Positions 53,654 through 63,058 of a stretch of DNA of 64,000 bases are shown here, piece by piece (the first letter of the stretch is position 1; each line of letters opens with the position of its first letter). Source of the stretch: Bacillota bacterium (GTDB taxonomy: Bacteria > Bacillota > Clostridia > Lachnospirales > Lachnospiraceae); the NCBI GenBank assembly GCA_023393095.1, contig JAEWMT010000052.1, positions 1 through 64,000 of the forward strand. The letters are read 5' to 3'. A program made the position numbers and the translations under genes. The notes below the pieces were generated by a model. The model saw nothing but the letters and a program-made list of their open reading frames with translations, did no database searches and had not been told where the DNA came from.

Positions 53654-54183
53654 AAAAACTGATTATGCGATACAAGTATTTCTTGGTTTTGGTTGTCTTA
53701 GACATTGTTATCAGTGGTTTCTATCCGTTGGTTGGTCAAAAGTCAATTGCTATTACTTGGAGTAATACTGTTGAAATGCTTTCAATTATTCCACCAATAT
53801 TTATTCTATTGGGTCTCTTAGATGTATGGGTGCAACGAGATACAATGATCAAGCTTATGGGTGAGAAATCTGGCTTATTAGGTATTATGATAGCCTTTTT
53901 ATTGGGTTCGGCTGCAGCAGGACCGTTATACGCAGCATTTCCAATCGCAGGAGTGCTCCTGAAGAAGGGAAGTAAATTTTCAAATGTTTTAATTTTTATT
54001 AGTGCATGGTCAACGACCAAAATACCAATGCTTTTATTTGAGGCTTCCTCCTTGGGATGGAAGTTTATGATAACTCGGTTTATGATCAATATACTAGGTA
54101 TTATATTGATCGCGTATATAATAGAGAGGTTGTTGAGTAAAAAAGATAGGCAATACATATATGACCAAGCAGGCTTACAATAA
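53650..54183 (+). CDS. Half-permease B of a split COG0701-type transporter
   Basis: 177 residues, about five membrane segments. ILLGLLDVWVQRDTMIKLMGEKSGLLGIMIAFLLGSAAAGPLYAAFPIAGVLL parallels the central segment of half-permease A (GLIGEQSGWLGMLIASFVGA...FPLASSLL), showing that the halves are homologous. AAGP-L-Y-A-A-F-P is the part most like COG0701 permeases. GGGGTGG lies four bases before the ATG, within the end of the preceding gene. Confidence 0.72.
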   Translation: MKKLIMRYKYFLVLVVLDIVISGFYPLVGQKSIAITWSNTVEMLSIIPPIFILLGLLDVWVQRDTMIKLMGEKSGLLGIMIAFLLGSAAAGPLYAAFPIAGVLLKKGSKFSNVLIFISAWSTTKIPMLLFEASSLGWKFMITRFMINILGIILIAYIIERLLSKKDRQYIYDQAGLQ

Positions 54184-54261
54184 TGAAATGAAATTCTAAA
54201 TTTTACTTTGGCAAAACAATTATAAAAATTTTTGATTATTATACGAGAAAAGAGGTATATA

Positions 54262-55029
54262 TTGGATAAAATTCTTATTTTATATTATTCAGGTGTTGGT
54301 AATACAAAGAAAGTGGCAGAGTGGTTCTTATCTTACCTTACACCGTTTAGTGAAACCATGATATATTCAGTAGAGAAACTACCTAGTATTTTTGATTTAA
54401 ATAATTATAATGCAGTAGTTATAGGGTTTCCGACCATTCATTCAGAACCTGCAAAACCGATAATGAAGTTTCTTAATAATCTGCCACCTGTAAAAACAAG
54501 GATACCTACATTCATATTTACCACATGCGGACTGTATTCGGCAAATACATTGAGAATATTTGCAAAGGAATGTATTAATAAAAATTTAATTCCTGTTCTC
54601 AACCGTAGTTATAGATGTGCAGCTGTGGACGGTATTTTGCTAGCACCCTTTATGAAATTCTTATATGATGATGAAAAAAATCTTCAAGAAAGAATCAAGA
54701 ATGATTCACAATGGTTTAAAACACATTATGATGAAATTATCAATCCAACAATTCCAAAATTAAAATGGTACAGTTCACTAAACTATATCAATAAGTTTGT
54801 AGGGAATAAATACTGCTTTAGAATTTATCTTCATAAAGAAAGATGTATTAGATGTGGAAAATGTCATATTAACTGTCCTGTACAAGCAATTGATGTGGAT
54901 AATGATAACAATCCAATAATAGAGAGAACAAAATGCATTAATTGTTACCGTTGTGTTCATCATTGTCCCAAATTGGCATTATCCTTATCAAAGAACCAAC
55001 CTATTCAAAAAACAGCATATATCAAATAA
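54262..55029 (+). CDS. EFR1-type flavodoxin/ferredoxin fusion protein
   Basis: About 255 residues. The N-terminus is flavodoxin-like (KILILYYSGVGNTKKVAEWF, then FTTCGLYSANTLR). The C-terminus carries two 4Fe-4S motifs, CIRCGKCHINCP and CINCYRCVHHCP. This arrangement is annotated EFR1-family ferredoxin in clostridia. It probably moves electrons between FMN and clusters; its partner is unknown. The start is likely the TTG at 54262, which has AGAGG about seven bases upstream; another TTG at 54232 is in frame but has no ribosome site. Confidence 0.85.
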   Translation: MDKILILYYSGVGNTKKVAEWFLSYLTPFSETMIYSVEKLPSIFDLNNYNAVVIGFPTIHSEPAKPIMKFLNNLPPVKTRIPTFIFTTCGLYSANTLRIFAKECINKNLIPVLNRSYRCAAVDGILLAPFMKFLYDDEKNLQERIKNDSQWFKTHYDEIINPTIPKLKWYSSLNYINKFVGNKYCFRIYLHKERCIRCGKCHINCPVQAIDVDNDNNPIIERTKCINCYRCVHHCPKLALSLSKNQPIQKTAYIK

Positions 55030-55274
55030 ACTAGATATGTTGTTTGCTATGAAAATAGGTAAACTGGTTTATATTACCCTGGTAACTCGTGCTGGTGTGT
55101 ATTCTTGCCTAGATCTGCAGTTAGATGATCACCAAACACGGAATTTTACAATAATTTCTTGTTATATCCGTTTTTATCTGTGTTACAATGAACATAAACA
55201 TTTATACCAGTGAGATTAATATTATTTTATCAGTTATGCTGAATAAAATGCTTGGTAAAGGAGAATACAGATAA

Positions 55275-55907
55275 ATGGATAATTACAAAAATTCTTATTC
55301 ATCATATGACCTAAAGAATAAGAAAAAACATGGCAAGGCGTTCAATATATTTCTTTTCATTATTTTGGGCCTAATCATCTTGACTGGAATTCTATTCGTA
55401 ATAAATTATAATACGATAATGCTGGCAATGGGTAAGGGGAATATTAAGGTCAATACGATTTCACAAGCTGAAAAATCACTCTTAGATACGGGCAAATTTA
55501 ACAGTGCCAAGGTAATTAAAAGCTCAGATCAGACCCAAGTTCTAACTTGTACCTCTAAGGACAACGCGGTAGAATTAACTATCACACAGCAAAAAAATGG
55601 TAAGGAAATGATAGATGCAAAGGTTGACCTGAAGAAATTGGATTTCCAAGACATTGATAAGAAAGCTTTATTACGTGGCAGTCCATCAGAGATAATAGCC
55701 GCTAAAGCACTTGCGAACGATTATATAGGAACACTGATCGATTCAAAAGATGTAACTGGCATAGAAACTTATCTTGCATCGAATTTACTTAGTCAATATA
55801 AGAGCAATCCGAACAGTTTGAGCGTTGACCATACTTTTGGTAATGCACAACTAATACTTACAGGAGACCTGTCAAAGGGTAAAATTAATGTTAGTATTTC
55901 TAAATAA
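55275..55907 (+). CDS. Membrane-anchored protein of unknown function
   Basis: 210 residues: a short cytoplasmic basic N-terminus (KNKKKHGK), one transmembrane helix (FNIFLFIILGLIILTGILFVI) and an extracellular domain of about 155 residues. The latter is rich in Lys, Asp and Ser and predicted mixed alpha/beta. I do not recognise the domain. AAGGAG precedes the ATG by 11 bases. It stands between the EFR1 gene and the converging NagZ-like gene. Confidence 0.7.
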   Translation: MDNYKNSYSSYDLKNKKKHGKAFNIFLFIILGLIILTGILFVINYNTIMLAMGKGNIKVNTISQAEKSLLDTGKFNSAKVIKSSDQTQVLTCTSKDNAVELTITQQKNGKEMIDAKVDLKKLDFQDIDKKALLRGSPSEIIAAKALANDYIGTLIDSKDVTGIETYLASNLLSQYKSNPNSLSVDHTFGNAQLILTGDLSKGKINVSISK

Positions 55908-55942
55908 GAGCTGTATGGTAAAGGAGTTTGTCTTTTTTAATT

Positions 55943-57238
55943 TCACATGTTTAATTTGACCCTCAGTATTCGTTCCAAGGATTCATTGATGCGTTGTTCG
56001 GAGATTGTTCCGTCAGCAACAGCATCCAATACACCTTGATACGCCTTTTTAAAATCCTGTGGCATTAGGATGAGGTCTGCACCGGCTTGAATTGACTTAA
56101 TGACAGCGTCTTTTGTGCCATAAGTGTTGACAATTGCACCCATGCTCATAGAATCGGTAATGATGATACCATCATAGCCCATTTGTTTCCTGAGTATGTC
56201 GGTAATCATTACTTTTGAAAGAGAAGAAGGAGTATTGTCGCCAATCACCTTGGGGGCCGAGATATGAGATATCATGATAAAGGGAATATGATTGTTCACT
56301 GCAGCCTGAAACGGAACTAATTCACTTTTTTTCAATTCATTAAGAGTCCTATTTGTATAAGCAAATCCTTCATGTGTATCTCCTTTTGTACCTCCATGAC
56401 CTGGAAAATGCTTAAAACACGAAAAAACCTGATGATCAGCGAGCCCTTTCGCCACTTGTAAATCCATTTTTGCTACTAAATTTCCATCGGTTCCAAACGA
56501 TCGATTTCCAATTGCCGTGTTGTAGGGATTCGTAAGCACATCTGCATCTGGTGCAAAGTCGAGATTTAATCCATATTTATGCAAATAACTACCAATTGTT
56601 TCTCCAACTTCATATGCTTTTTTATAATCCTTAGCTACCCCGATGGAAGCCATATTTGAATATTTTTTCACTGTGAATTTACTGTTGTTCCCAATACGCG
56701 CAACAGTTCCACCTTCTTCATCAACGGCTAAGAATAACCCCATTCCCTCAATCTCTTCTGCATATTTTTGCGTATTACTAGTCATTGTTTTAAGTTGATT
56801 AGGTGTAACGATGTTTGCGCCAAAATAAATAAGTCCACCAACAGGATAAGTTTTTAAGGCGCTATGGGTTGCACTGCCAGCTGCCGTTACTGTTTTATAA
56901 CCCGTTAGAGCTTCAGGCGTAATAACAAAGATTTGAGCCACTTTTTCTTTAAGAGTCATACCGGATAGCTTTTTCTGGATCCGCTGATCTAAAGTCTGTA
57001 CAATCAGTTCGGTTGGTGTTGGGTTCTCTTGGGTTGTGTCTTCATTTGATGTTTTTGTACCTTTATTATTTTCTGCTTCTGAAGTAATTGAAATATTTTC
57101 GTTTTTTTCTTTATTGTCTTTATTTTCTTTTTTAACCGGAGTACAGGCCGTCAGGAATAAAGCTGCTGACAGACTGATGCAGAGAAGGTTTGTAAATAAT
57201 CTTATCTTATTCTTCTTACTTAGTGTTTTTTTATTCAC
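55943..57238 (-). CDS. NagZ-like GH3 beta-N-acetylhexosaminidase lipoprotein
   Basis: 431 residues. The N-terminus is a lipoprotein signal with lipobox LTAC (Cys32), followed by a long Glu/Asn/Lys-rich tether. The glycoside hydrolase family 3 domain shows AVDEEGGTVARI and the NagZ hallmark KHFPGHGGTKGDTHEGF, whose His/Asp pair takes part in catalysis, then IIITDSMSMGA (catalytic nucleophile Asp). It should cleave terminal GlcNAc from muropeptides or chitin-like glycans outside the cell. The start is a GTG with AGGAGG six bases upstream. Its 5' end is duplicated at 60051. Confidence 0.92.
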   Translation of the reverse strand: MNKKTLSKKNKIRLFTNLLCISLSAALFLTACTPVKKENKDNKEKNENISITSEAENNKGTKTSNEDTTQENPTPTELIVQTLDQRIQKKLSGMTLKEKVAQIFVITPEALTGYKTVTAAGSATHSALKTYPVGGLIYFGANIVTPNQLKTMTSNTQKYAEEIEGMGLFLAVDEEGGTVARIGNNSKFTVKKYSNMASIGVAKDYKKAYEVGETIGSYLHKYGLNLDFAPDADVLTNPYNTAIGNRSFGTDGNLVAKMDLQVAKGLADHQVFSCFKHFPGHGGTKGDTHEGFAYTNRTLNELKKSELVPFQAAVNNHIPFIMISHISAPKVIGDNTPSSLSKVMITDILRKQMGYDGIIITDSMSMGAIVNTYGTKDAVIKSIQAGADLILMPQDFKKAYQGVLDAVADGTISEQRINESLERILRVKLNM

Positions 57239-57347
57239 ACTAACATCCTCCTAATTTTATTCATATACAGCAAGGGATTTATAATTTCTGTAATAGTTAT
57301 CATGGTTTACCTATATAGCATTATAACACGACATTCTACTATTATAT
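57151..57347. repeat. Left copy of a duplicated segment (NagZ 5' end plus leader)
   Basis: This segment spans the signal-peptide codons and upstream region of the NagZ-like gene. It recurs in the same orientation at 60051-60247 with strong similarity, including TATCATGGTTTACCTATATA exactly. The chemotaxis gene lies between the copies. Confidence 0.8.
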
Positions 57348-57894
57348 GTTACCTTTGAGCATTTTATAACTAGAGGATTACTGCTTGGTATCGGTTTCTC
57401 TTAGAATTTGTATAATTTATTCAAAATATAGCCTGTTTATTTTGCTATTTTATTGATATTCTGCATTATATATTCAATAATTAACCTGCGATGTAGAAAA
57501 TATATCTAAAAAAACCAAATTCTAATTTACGAATTTGCTAATATGTGCTAATATATAAATAGTATCAATTAAGTATAAAAATAAATTGTTTGTAGTAACT
57601 GTTGACGTATCAGCTTAACCATTAATCAAAAATAAATGTAACTAAAACATATAAAATAGTTTAAATAATATTTACAACAGAATTAGTTTTATTTCTTAAT
57701 ATTGAAGAATTATGTAATTATTATAAGAATGATTTATAAGAATTCCTTAGATTAAAAATAGTATAATTATAAATTCATTTGCTCTGACTTGTAAGATAAA
57801 ACTCTACTAGGATAAGATACTTCTGATATTTAAACCAACACTTTGTTTATCAGACGTAAATTATATAATAATCTTCAATAAATAGGAGGTAAAA
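57348..57894. other. AT-rich gap upstream of the chemotaxis gene
   Basis: About 550 bases, extremely AT-rich, with no coding frame. A leader with AGGAGGT belongs to the chemotaxis gene. TTGTTT near 57845 and TATAAT near 57863 are too close to be a standard pair. No motility-sigma promoter was recognised. Confidence 0.4.
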
Positions 57895-59931
57895 ATGGGT
57901 AGCAAAGTATTTAGTAGATTCAGAGGTTTGAGTTGGAGGATTTTTGCAATATCTGTTTTGTGTACGTTAATACCAATGTTAATAAGCTTATTTGTAGCAA
58001 GTTATTTTTCACAAAAATATTTGGGAAATTCAGCGAGTAATTCATTATTAAATATCGCAGTTGAAAAAAGGAACCAAATTGAATTGGCCTTGACCGACCT
58101 AGAAAAGCAGGCTCAATCAATTGCAATGCAACCCTGTATCGTCGATTCGCTTAGCGAATCCATAAACAATACTTCTAATCCAAGCGATACAGATGTGCAG
58201 AAGATTTCAAAGAATTTACAGGATAATTTTAAACTAGCAAACGGTCTTTTCGAGAATATATTCTTAATGTATAAAAATAAAGATATAGCGGATGGCATCG
58301 GGGGTAAATCAATCGGATGGGAAAATGAAACAATAGGAAGTGCGGATCAGTTACTGATACGAGAAGCAAAAGCATCACCTACCACTGGGCGGCCTGTAAT
58401 TACAATAGTAGCCCCTGTAAAAAATAATGAAAAGCATCTAGGTACAGTAGCAATGGCTATTGAATTGAACAATGTATCTGAAAAAATTATTGATGGAAAT
58501 TCTTCAGAGAATGAATTCAAAACACTTATTTTAAATTCAGAAGGCCTTGTAATTTCATCAAAAGAGCCAAAGCTTGTTTTATCTTTAAATTTCCAGGATA
58601 AGAAAACAGGATTACAGGATTTTTATAGTACGATTAAATCTAATAAAACAGGTATTGGTTATTTTACCCTTGAGGGGAATAAATATATTGCTGCTTATAG
58701 CCTCAGCAACAAGTATGGTATGTACATATTGACCTACAAGCCAGTTTCGGCATACATGAAAATGATTAATAAACTTAAAACAATATTATCAGTAGTTATT
58801 TTAATAAGTATACTTCTGTCATCAATTGTTATTTATTTTACATCCAGAAAAATAACAAAACCGGTACTTGCAACTGCCACGCAAGCAGAGCTACTGGCAA
58901 ATGGAGATTTAACGGTTAATATTCCGGAAAATATTCTAAAAAGAAAAGATGAACTTGGTAGACTGGCAAATTCTTTTTCTACTACGATTCAAAATTTTAA
59001 AACAATAATAATGCAGATAACAGAAACATCGGATAAGGTCGCTGCATCCAGTCAGGAATTATATGTATCTGGTGAACAGGTTGGTAAGGCAGCTGAGGAT
59101 GTGGGTAACACAATCCTTGGTATCTCCTCCGGTGCGGAAGAACAATCGTCTAAGATTAATTCAGCACTAACTAATCTGACAAATTTAGTCAACCAAATCA
59201 ACGAAGTAAATACGAGTACGTATCATATGCAAAAAACTACGATGCATATGATAGATGATATTGACAGAGGGAGCAGGACGGCTACAGAATCCATTGATAG
59301 CATCAATAATCTGAAAGCCGATACAGAAGGAGTGTCAAGTGTTATTTTCAATTTGGGGAACACCTCTAATCAAATTGGGCAGATTATTGAAATAATTAGC
59401 GGTATCGCTGGACAGACCAACTTACTTGCCTTAAATGCAGCTATTGAGGCTGCAAGAGCGGGAGAGGCAGGAAAAGGATTCAGCGTGGTAGCCGATGAAA
59501 TTAGGAAACTAGCTGAAGAGTCTGCAGTTGCTAGTGGTAGGATAGCAAAATTAATTGTAGATATAAGGAGTGGAGTTGATACAGCTGTTAATAAGATGGA
59601 TAACAGTATAAAATCTGTAAACTCCAGTGTAAAAGCCATTCAAGAGAACGGGGATACTTTCTCATTAATTTATGAACAGGCCGAACGGTTAAAGGATATC
59701 GTAGCTAATGTTACTGAAAGTGTTAAATTAATGACTGAAAGCAGCCATGATTTTGAACTTACAATGCAGGAGATAAATGAGACAAGCCATGAGTTTGCTG
59801 CTGATTCCGAAGGAGTATCGGCAGCTAGTGAAGAGCAAATAGCTTTGACAGAAGAAATTGTTTCTTCTTCAAAAGCGATGGCAGGTATGTCTGAAAAACT
59901 TTTGAACCTAATTAATAATTTTAAATTGTAA
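57895..59931 (+). CDS. Methyl-accepting chemotaxis protein
   Basis: 678 residues. TM1 (ISVLCTLIPMLISLFVASYF) is followed by a ~250-residue extracellular sensing domain of double-Cache type, TM2 (ILSVVILISILLSSIVIYF), a HAMP domain (KPVLATATQAELLANGDLTVNI), and a coiled-coil signalling domain. The tip sequence IIEIISGIAGQTNLLALNAAIEAARAGEAGKGFSVVADEIRKLAEESA is the highly conserved CheA/CheW contact site. The ligand is unknown. AGGAGG precedes the ATG, and a terminator follows. It is bracketed by the two copies of the NagZ 5' segment. Confidence 0.95.
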   Translation: MGSKVFSRFRGLSWRIFAISVLCTLIPMLISLFVASYFSQKYLGNSASNSLLNIAVEKRNQIELALTDLEKQAQSIAMQPCIVDSLSESINNTSNPSDTDVQKISKNLQDNFKLANGLFENIFLMYKNKDIADGIGGKSIGWENETIGSADQLLIREAKASPTTGRPVITIVAPVKNNEKHLGTVAMAIELNNVSEKIIDGNSSENEFKTLILNSEGLVISSKEPKLVLSLNFQDKKTGLQDFYSTIKSNKTGIGYFTLEGNKYIAAYSLSNKYGMYILTYKPVSAYMKMINKLKTILSVVILISILLSSIVIYFTSRKITKPVLATATQAELLANGDLTVNIPENILKRKDELGRLANSFSTTIQNFKTIIMQITETSDKVAASSQELYVSGEQVGKAAEDVGNTILGISSGAEEQSSKINSALTNLTNLVNQINEVNTSTYHMQKTTMHMIDDIDRGSRTATESIDSINNLKADTEGVSSVIFNLGNTSNQIGQIIEIISGIAGQTNLLALNAAIEAARAGEAGKGFSVVADEIRKLAEESAVASGRIAKLIVDIRSGVDTAVNKMDNSIKSVNSSVKAIQENGDTFSLIYEQAERLKDIVANVTESVKLMTESSHDFELTMQEINETSHEFAADSEGVSAASEEQIALTEEIVSSSKAMAGMSEKLLNLINNFKL

Positions 59932-59965
59932 AATTACATTACTATTTCGGAAACGATATCATAAT

Positions 59966-59998
59966 AAGGCTATGGGCAGTGTTATCCATAGCCTTTTT
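59966..59998 (+). terminator. Terminator of the chemotaxis gene
   Basis: AAGGCTATGG pairs perfectly with CCATAGCCTT around a 10-base loop, followed by T5. Confidence 0.88.
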
Positions 59999-60050
59999 CG
60001 TGCACATATCTTAGCAAAGCTAATACAGTAGATGCATGAAGCACATACAG

Positions 60051-60247
60051 TTAGGAATAAAAATGCTAACAGACTAATGCAGAGAAGGTATGTAATTAAG
60101 TTTATCTTATTCCTATACTAAGTATTTTTTTATTTACGCTTTCTTTCTCCTAATTTTGTTCATATGCAGCAAGAGGTTTGGCAATTGCTGTAATATATAT
60201 CATGGTTTACCTATATAGCAATATATCATGATATTCTACTATATACT
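60051..60247 (-). pseudogene. Decayed copy of the NagZ-like gene's 5' end and leader
   Basis: It aligns with 57151-57347 in the same orientation, with CAGACTAATGCAGAGAAGG and TATCATGGTTTACCTATATA standing out. On the minus strand the start codon GTG has become GTA, the ribosome site is damaged, and an early stop occurs within the signal-peptide codons; the remaining ~400 codons are missing. It is therefore a nonfunctional remnant or a template-switch duplicate. Confidence 0.78.
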
Positions 60248-60356
60248 TAATGCATATTATCCTTACAGGAACGGATAACAATGAAATAGAGTGCAGGAAA
60301 GATATTATATAAAATTAAATATTTTATGTAAATTATATTGTAAAACGTAATAATAT

Positions 60357-60376
60357 ATAGTAAAATGTTTTACTAT
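60357..60376 (+). promoter_or_regulatory. Palindromic LacI-type operator before the regulator gene
   Basis: ATAGTAAAA, then TG, then TTTTACTAT form a perfect 9-bp-arm palindrome about 30 bases before the LacI-family start codon. A related TAAAACGTAATA sequence lies just upstream at 60341. Confidence 0.6.
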
Positions 60377-60408
60377 AGAGATAAAATATATAGGAAAAGG
60401 GGGAGCAT

Positions 60409-61395
60409 ATGGTAGGAATAAAAGAAATTGCAAAACAAGCAGGTGTTTCAATATCGACGGTATCCAATGTTCTGAATAATAAAAAGAATGTGGGAGAGGA
60501 GACTAGAAAACGGATTCATAAAATATGCGAGGAGTTATCCTATTATCCGAATGCAGCAGGCAAGGGACTGAAATCAGGCAAGCCGAATACAATTTTATTC
60601 AATTTTAGTGATTTTGACCGAAGCTTTTACTTAAAAATCATTAACGGAATCAGCGATTATGTTAATGATAATGATTTTGACCTAATTATTTGTACGGATA
60701 AATCCAGTGAGAAATATATGAATAACAGTTTGACTAGTGGTAGCATCATTTTGGATAAAAAGATGCAGGATGAGGTCTTGAACCATATTGCCAGCGAGCA
60801 TTACCCGATTGTGGTATTGGATCGTATCATAAATAATCCATGGATCAAGAGCGTGGTAGTAAATAATTATGAGCCGATGTATGACATGATTCAGGGAGTT
60901 GTTGATCGGGGCTACCGACATTTTGCATTTGTCGGGGGACCAGAGGAGACTGCAGATAATAAAGAACGGTATAAAGCCTTCAGGGACGCACTAAAAGCTA
61001 ATGATATAGAGTTTCAGCAAAAGAGCTATTTTGCTGGAAATTACCGCGAGAAGAGCGGCTACAGCACAGCCAAAATACTGATGTTAAGTCGTGAATTGCC
61101 GGACTGTCTTGTGTGTGCAAACGACAACATGGCAATTGGAGCAATGAAGGCCTTTCGAGACAATGGAATCCGAGTGCCCCAAGATATTGCGGTTACTGGC
61201 TTTGATAATTGTGATCTCGCAGAGGAGATGGGACTTACCACTATATCTATACCGAACTATGAGAGAGGCTTTCTAGCTGCGCGATATCTAATTGAGAACA
61301 TACGTGGACAAAAGAATGTGGAGACCTTTAAGATCGAAGCAAAGATCATCTTCCGAGACAGTGTTGGCATTAAAAGAGAGACGGATGGGGAATAA
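60409..61395 (+). CDS. LacI-family transcriptional regulator
   Basis: 328 residues. The N-terminal HTH (GIKEIAKQAGVSISTVSNVLNNKKNVGEETRKRIHKICEELSYYPNAAGKGLKSG) is of the LacI type, followed by a periplasmic-binding-protein-like sensor with GGPEETADNKERYKAF, CANDNMAIGAMKAF and AVTGFDNCDLAE. It most likely represses itself and the sugar importer downstream; the sugar is unknown. The ribosome site is GGGGGAG. A terminator separates it from the binding-protein gene. Confidence 0.94.
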   Translation: MVGIKEIAKQAGVSISTVSNVLNNKKNVGEETRKRIHKICEELSYYPNAAGKGLKSGKPNTILFNFSDFDRSFYLKIINGISDYVNDNDFDLIICTDKSSEKYMNNSLTSGSIILDKKMQDEVLNHIASEHYPIVVLDRIINNPWIKSVVVNNYEPMYDMIQGVVDRGYRHFAFVGGPEETADNKERYKAFRDALKANDIEFQQKSYFAGNYREKSGYSTAKILMLSRELPDCLVCANDNMAIGAMKAFRDNGIRVPQDIAVTGFDNCDLAEEMGLTTISIPNYERGFLAARYLIENIRGQKNVETFKIEAKIIFRDSVGIKRETDGE

Positions 61396-61434
61396 AATAG
61401 TAAAATATAAGTAAAAATTTATATAATTTTAGTA

Positions 61435-61482
61435 AAGTCATGTGATTATCAACAAATGTTGAATAATTCATGTGACTTTTTT
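61435..61482 (+). terminator. Terminator after the LacI-family gene
   Basis: AAGTCATGTGA pairs with TCATGTGACTT around a ~20-base loop, followed by T6. Confidence 0.85.
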
Positions 61483-61545
61483 AAGTGAAATATTATACAT
61501 AATATACAAATAATAGGGAAGTTAATATAAGATATTGCAACAATA

Positions 61546-61594
61546 TTGACAAATAACAATAATTATACTATTATTTAGGTATAACGTTTTATTA
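61546..61594 (+). promoter_or_regulatory. Promoter and operator of the sugar importer
   Basis: TTGACA (61546) and TATTAT (61569) are 17 bases apart. TATAACGTTTTATTA (61580-61594) over the transcription start is a near-palindrome around ACGT and resembles sequences before the LacI-family gene, fitting shared repression. Confidence 0.65.
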
Positions 61595-61623
61595 AATAAT
61601 TTTTTAATTAAGGAGAGTATATT

Positions 61624-62892
61624 ATGAATACAAGAAAATTAATAGGTATTTTACTTACAACCATTATGCTATTTTGCATGGTATTAACTGGTTGCGGAAC
61701 AAAGAAGGATACAGCGAAGAACAATGATATAGCAACTTCTAATGGACAGACTCAGGCAGCAAAAAAAATAATTATCTTCCAGTCCAAGGTTGAAATTTCC
61801 GATCAGCTGGAAGCATGTGCAAAGGCTTATACCGATGAGACAGGTGTTAAGGTTGAGATATGGGGAACCACAGGTGATGATTACCTACAACAACTTAAGA
61901 TTAAGCTAGGCAACAATCAAGGTCCTACCTTATTCTCACTGGTACCTGGTTCCGAGTCAGAGGAATTAAAAGCTTATCTGTCAGACCTAAGTGATTTGAC
62001 CTTTGTAAAAGATATTGCGGCAAATATGGCTAATGAAATTAATGGTAAGATAGTTGGAATTCCTTACACTATGGAAGGTTTCGGACTGGTATATAACAAG
62101 AACTTAATTGATGCTTCCAAGGTAACTAATTATGATTCCTTTGTAAAGATGTTAAAGGACCAGAAGGCAGCCGGCATCAGTGGCTTTAGTTTATCACAGG
62201 AAAGCTATTTCTTAATCGGACATATTTTAAATACTCCGTTTGCTTTACAGGCAGATCCTGAGGATTACATAAATAAATTGGTTGCAGGCAAAGTTAAGAT
62301 GCAGGACACTCCTGAATTCGTAGAGTTTGCTAAATTTATGGAAGCAATCAGAGAAAACACGAATAATCCGCTTGAGATTAACTATGATAAGGAAACTGGT
62401 GATTTTGCAACTGGCAAGATAGCTTCCATACATCAGGGTAACTGGTGCTATGACATGTTTAAGGATTATAAGGTAGACTTTGATATGGGTATTATGCCAC
62501 TGCCGATTAACGGAAATGATAAAATTGCAGTCAGTGTACCGGCTTGCTGGTATGTGAATTCACAGGCATCCAAGGGTGAGGTTTTGGCAGGTAAGGATTT
62601 CCTTAACTGGTTATACACCAGTGAGACTGGTAAAAAGTATCTGATGGATGAGTTCGGTTTTATCCCGGTAGTGAAGACAATGAAGAGTACGAAGTTGAAC
62701 CCGCTGGCGCAGGCAGTATCTGATTATGCAACAGCAGGAAAGACCATCACATGGCCGATGAATCATTGGCCTGCAGGCATCGTAGATAGTTATCTTGTAC
62801 CGGTAACTCAGGAGTTCTTCACCACGGATATGAGCGGTACGGAACTTCTTCAGAAATTAACAGATGCCTTTGTTAAGGCCGGAAAGAAATAA
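61624..62892 (+). CDS. Sugar ABC importer substrate-binding lipoprotein
   Basis: 422 residues of the family 1 (MalE/UgpB-like) solute-binding proteins. Lipobox LTGC gives Cys24, followed by a short tether. YTMEGFGLVYNKNLID and SIHQGNWCYDMFKDYKVDFDMGIMPLP are typical. The closest named group would be multiple-sugar or oligosaccharide binders, but ligand cannot be read from sequence. It is followed by a hairpin, then two permease genes; no ATPase gene is in the window, so a shared MsmK-type ATPase is likely. Confidence 0.92.
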   Translation: MNTRKLIGILLTTIMLFCMVLTGCGTKKDTAKNNDIATSNGQTQAAKKIIIFQSKVEISDQLEACAKAYTDETGVKVEIWGTTGDDYLQQLKIKLGNNQGPTLFSLVPGSESEELKAYLSDLSDLTFVKDIAANMANEINGKIVGIPYTMEGFGLVYNKNLIDASKVTNYDSFVKMLKDQKAAGISGFSLSQESYFLIGHILNTPFALQADPEDYINKLVAGKVKMQDTPEFVEFAKFMEAIRENTNNPLEINYDKETGDFATGKIASIHQGNWCYDMFKDYKVDFDMGIMPLPINGNDKIAVSVPACWYVNSQASKGEVLAGKDFLNWLYTSETGKKYLMDEFGFIPVVKTMKSTKLNPLAQAVSDYATAGKTITWPMNHWPAGIVDSYLVPVTQEFFTTDMSGTELLQKLTDAFVKAGKK

Positions 62893-62912
62893 GCATCTAT
62901 AAAACTAATCAT

Positions 62913-62962
62913 AGAATACAGAAATCCGGCATGGAAAATCTAATGTTAGATTTCTGTATTCT
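62913..62962 (+). terminator. Hairpin between binding protein and permease genes
   Basis: AGAATACAGAAATC pairs perfectly with GATTTCTGTATTCT across a ~22-base loop. It lacks a T-run, so it is probably an mRNA stabiliser or partial attenuator that favours the binding protein. Confidence 0.6.
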
Positions 62963-63058
62963 TAAGTAAAATAAATGAAAATAAGTTACGATTTGATTTA
63001 TATAGGTCTGATTTATTAAAATGCTAATTCATGAGTCTGCGACAGAATGGAGGTTTAT

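Noticed and set aside
53174..54183. A permease gene split by a frameshift
   Set aside because: Each half has its own start and ribosome site, they overlap by a normal ATGA, and both contain a similar core segment, so they look like true half-transporters.
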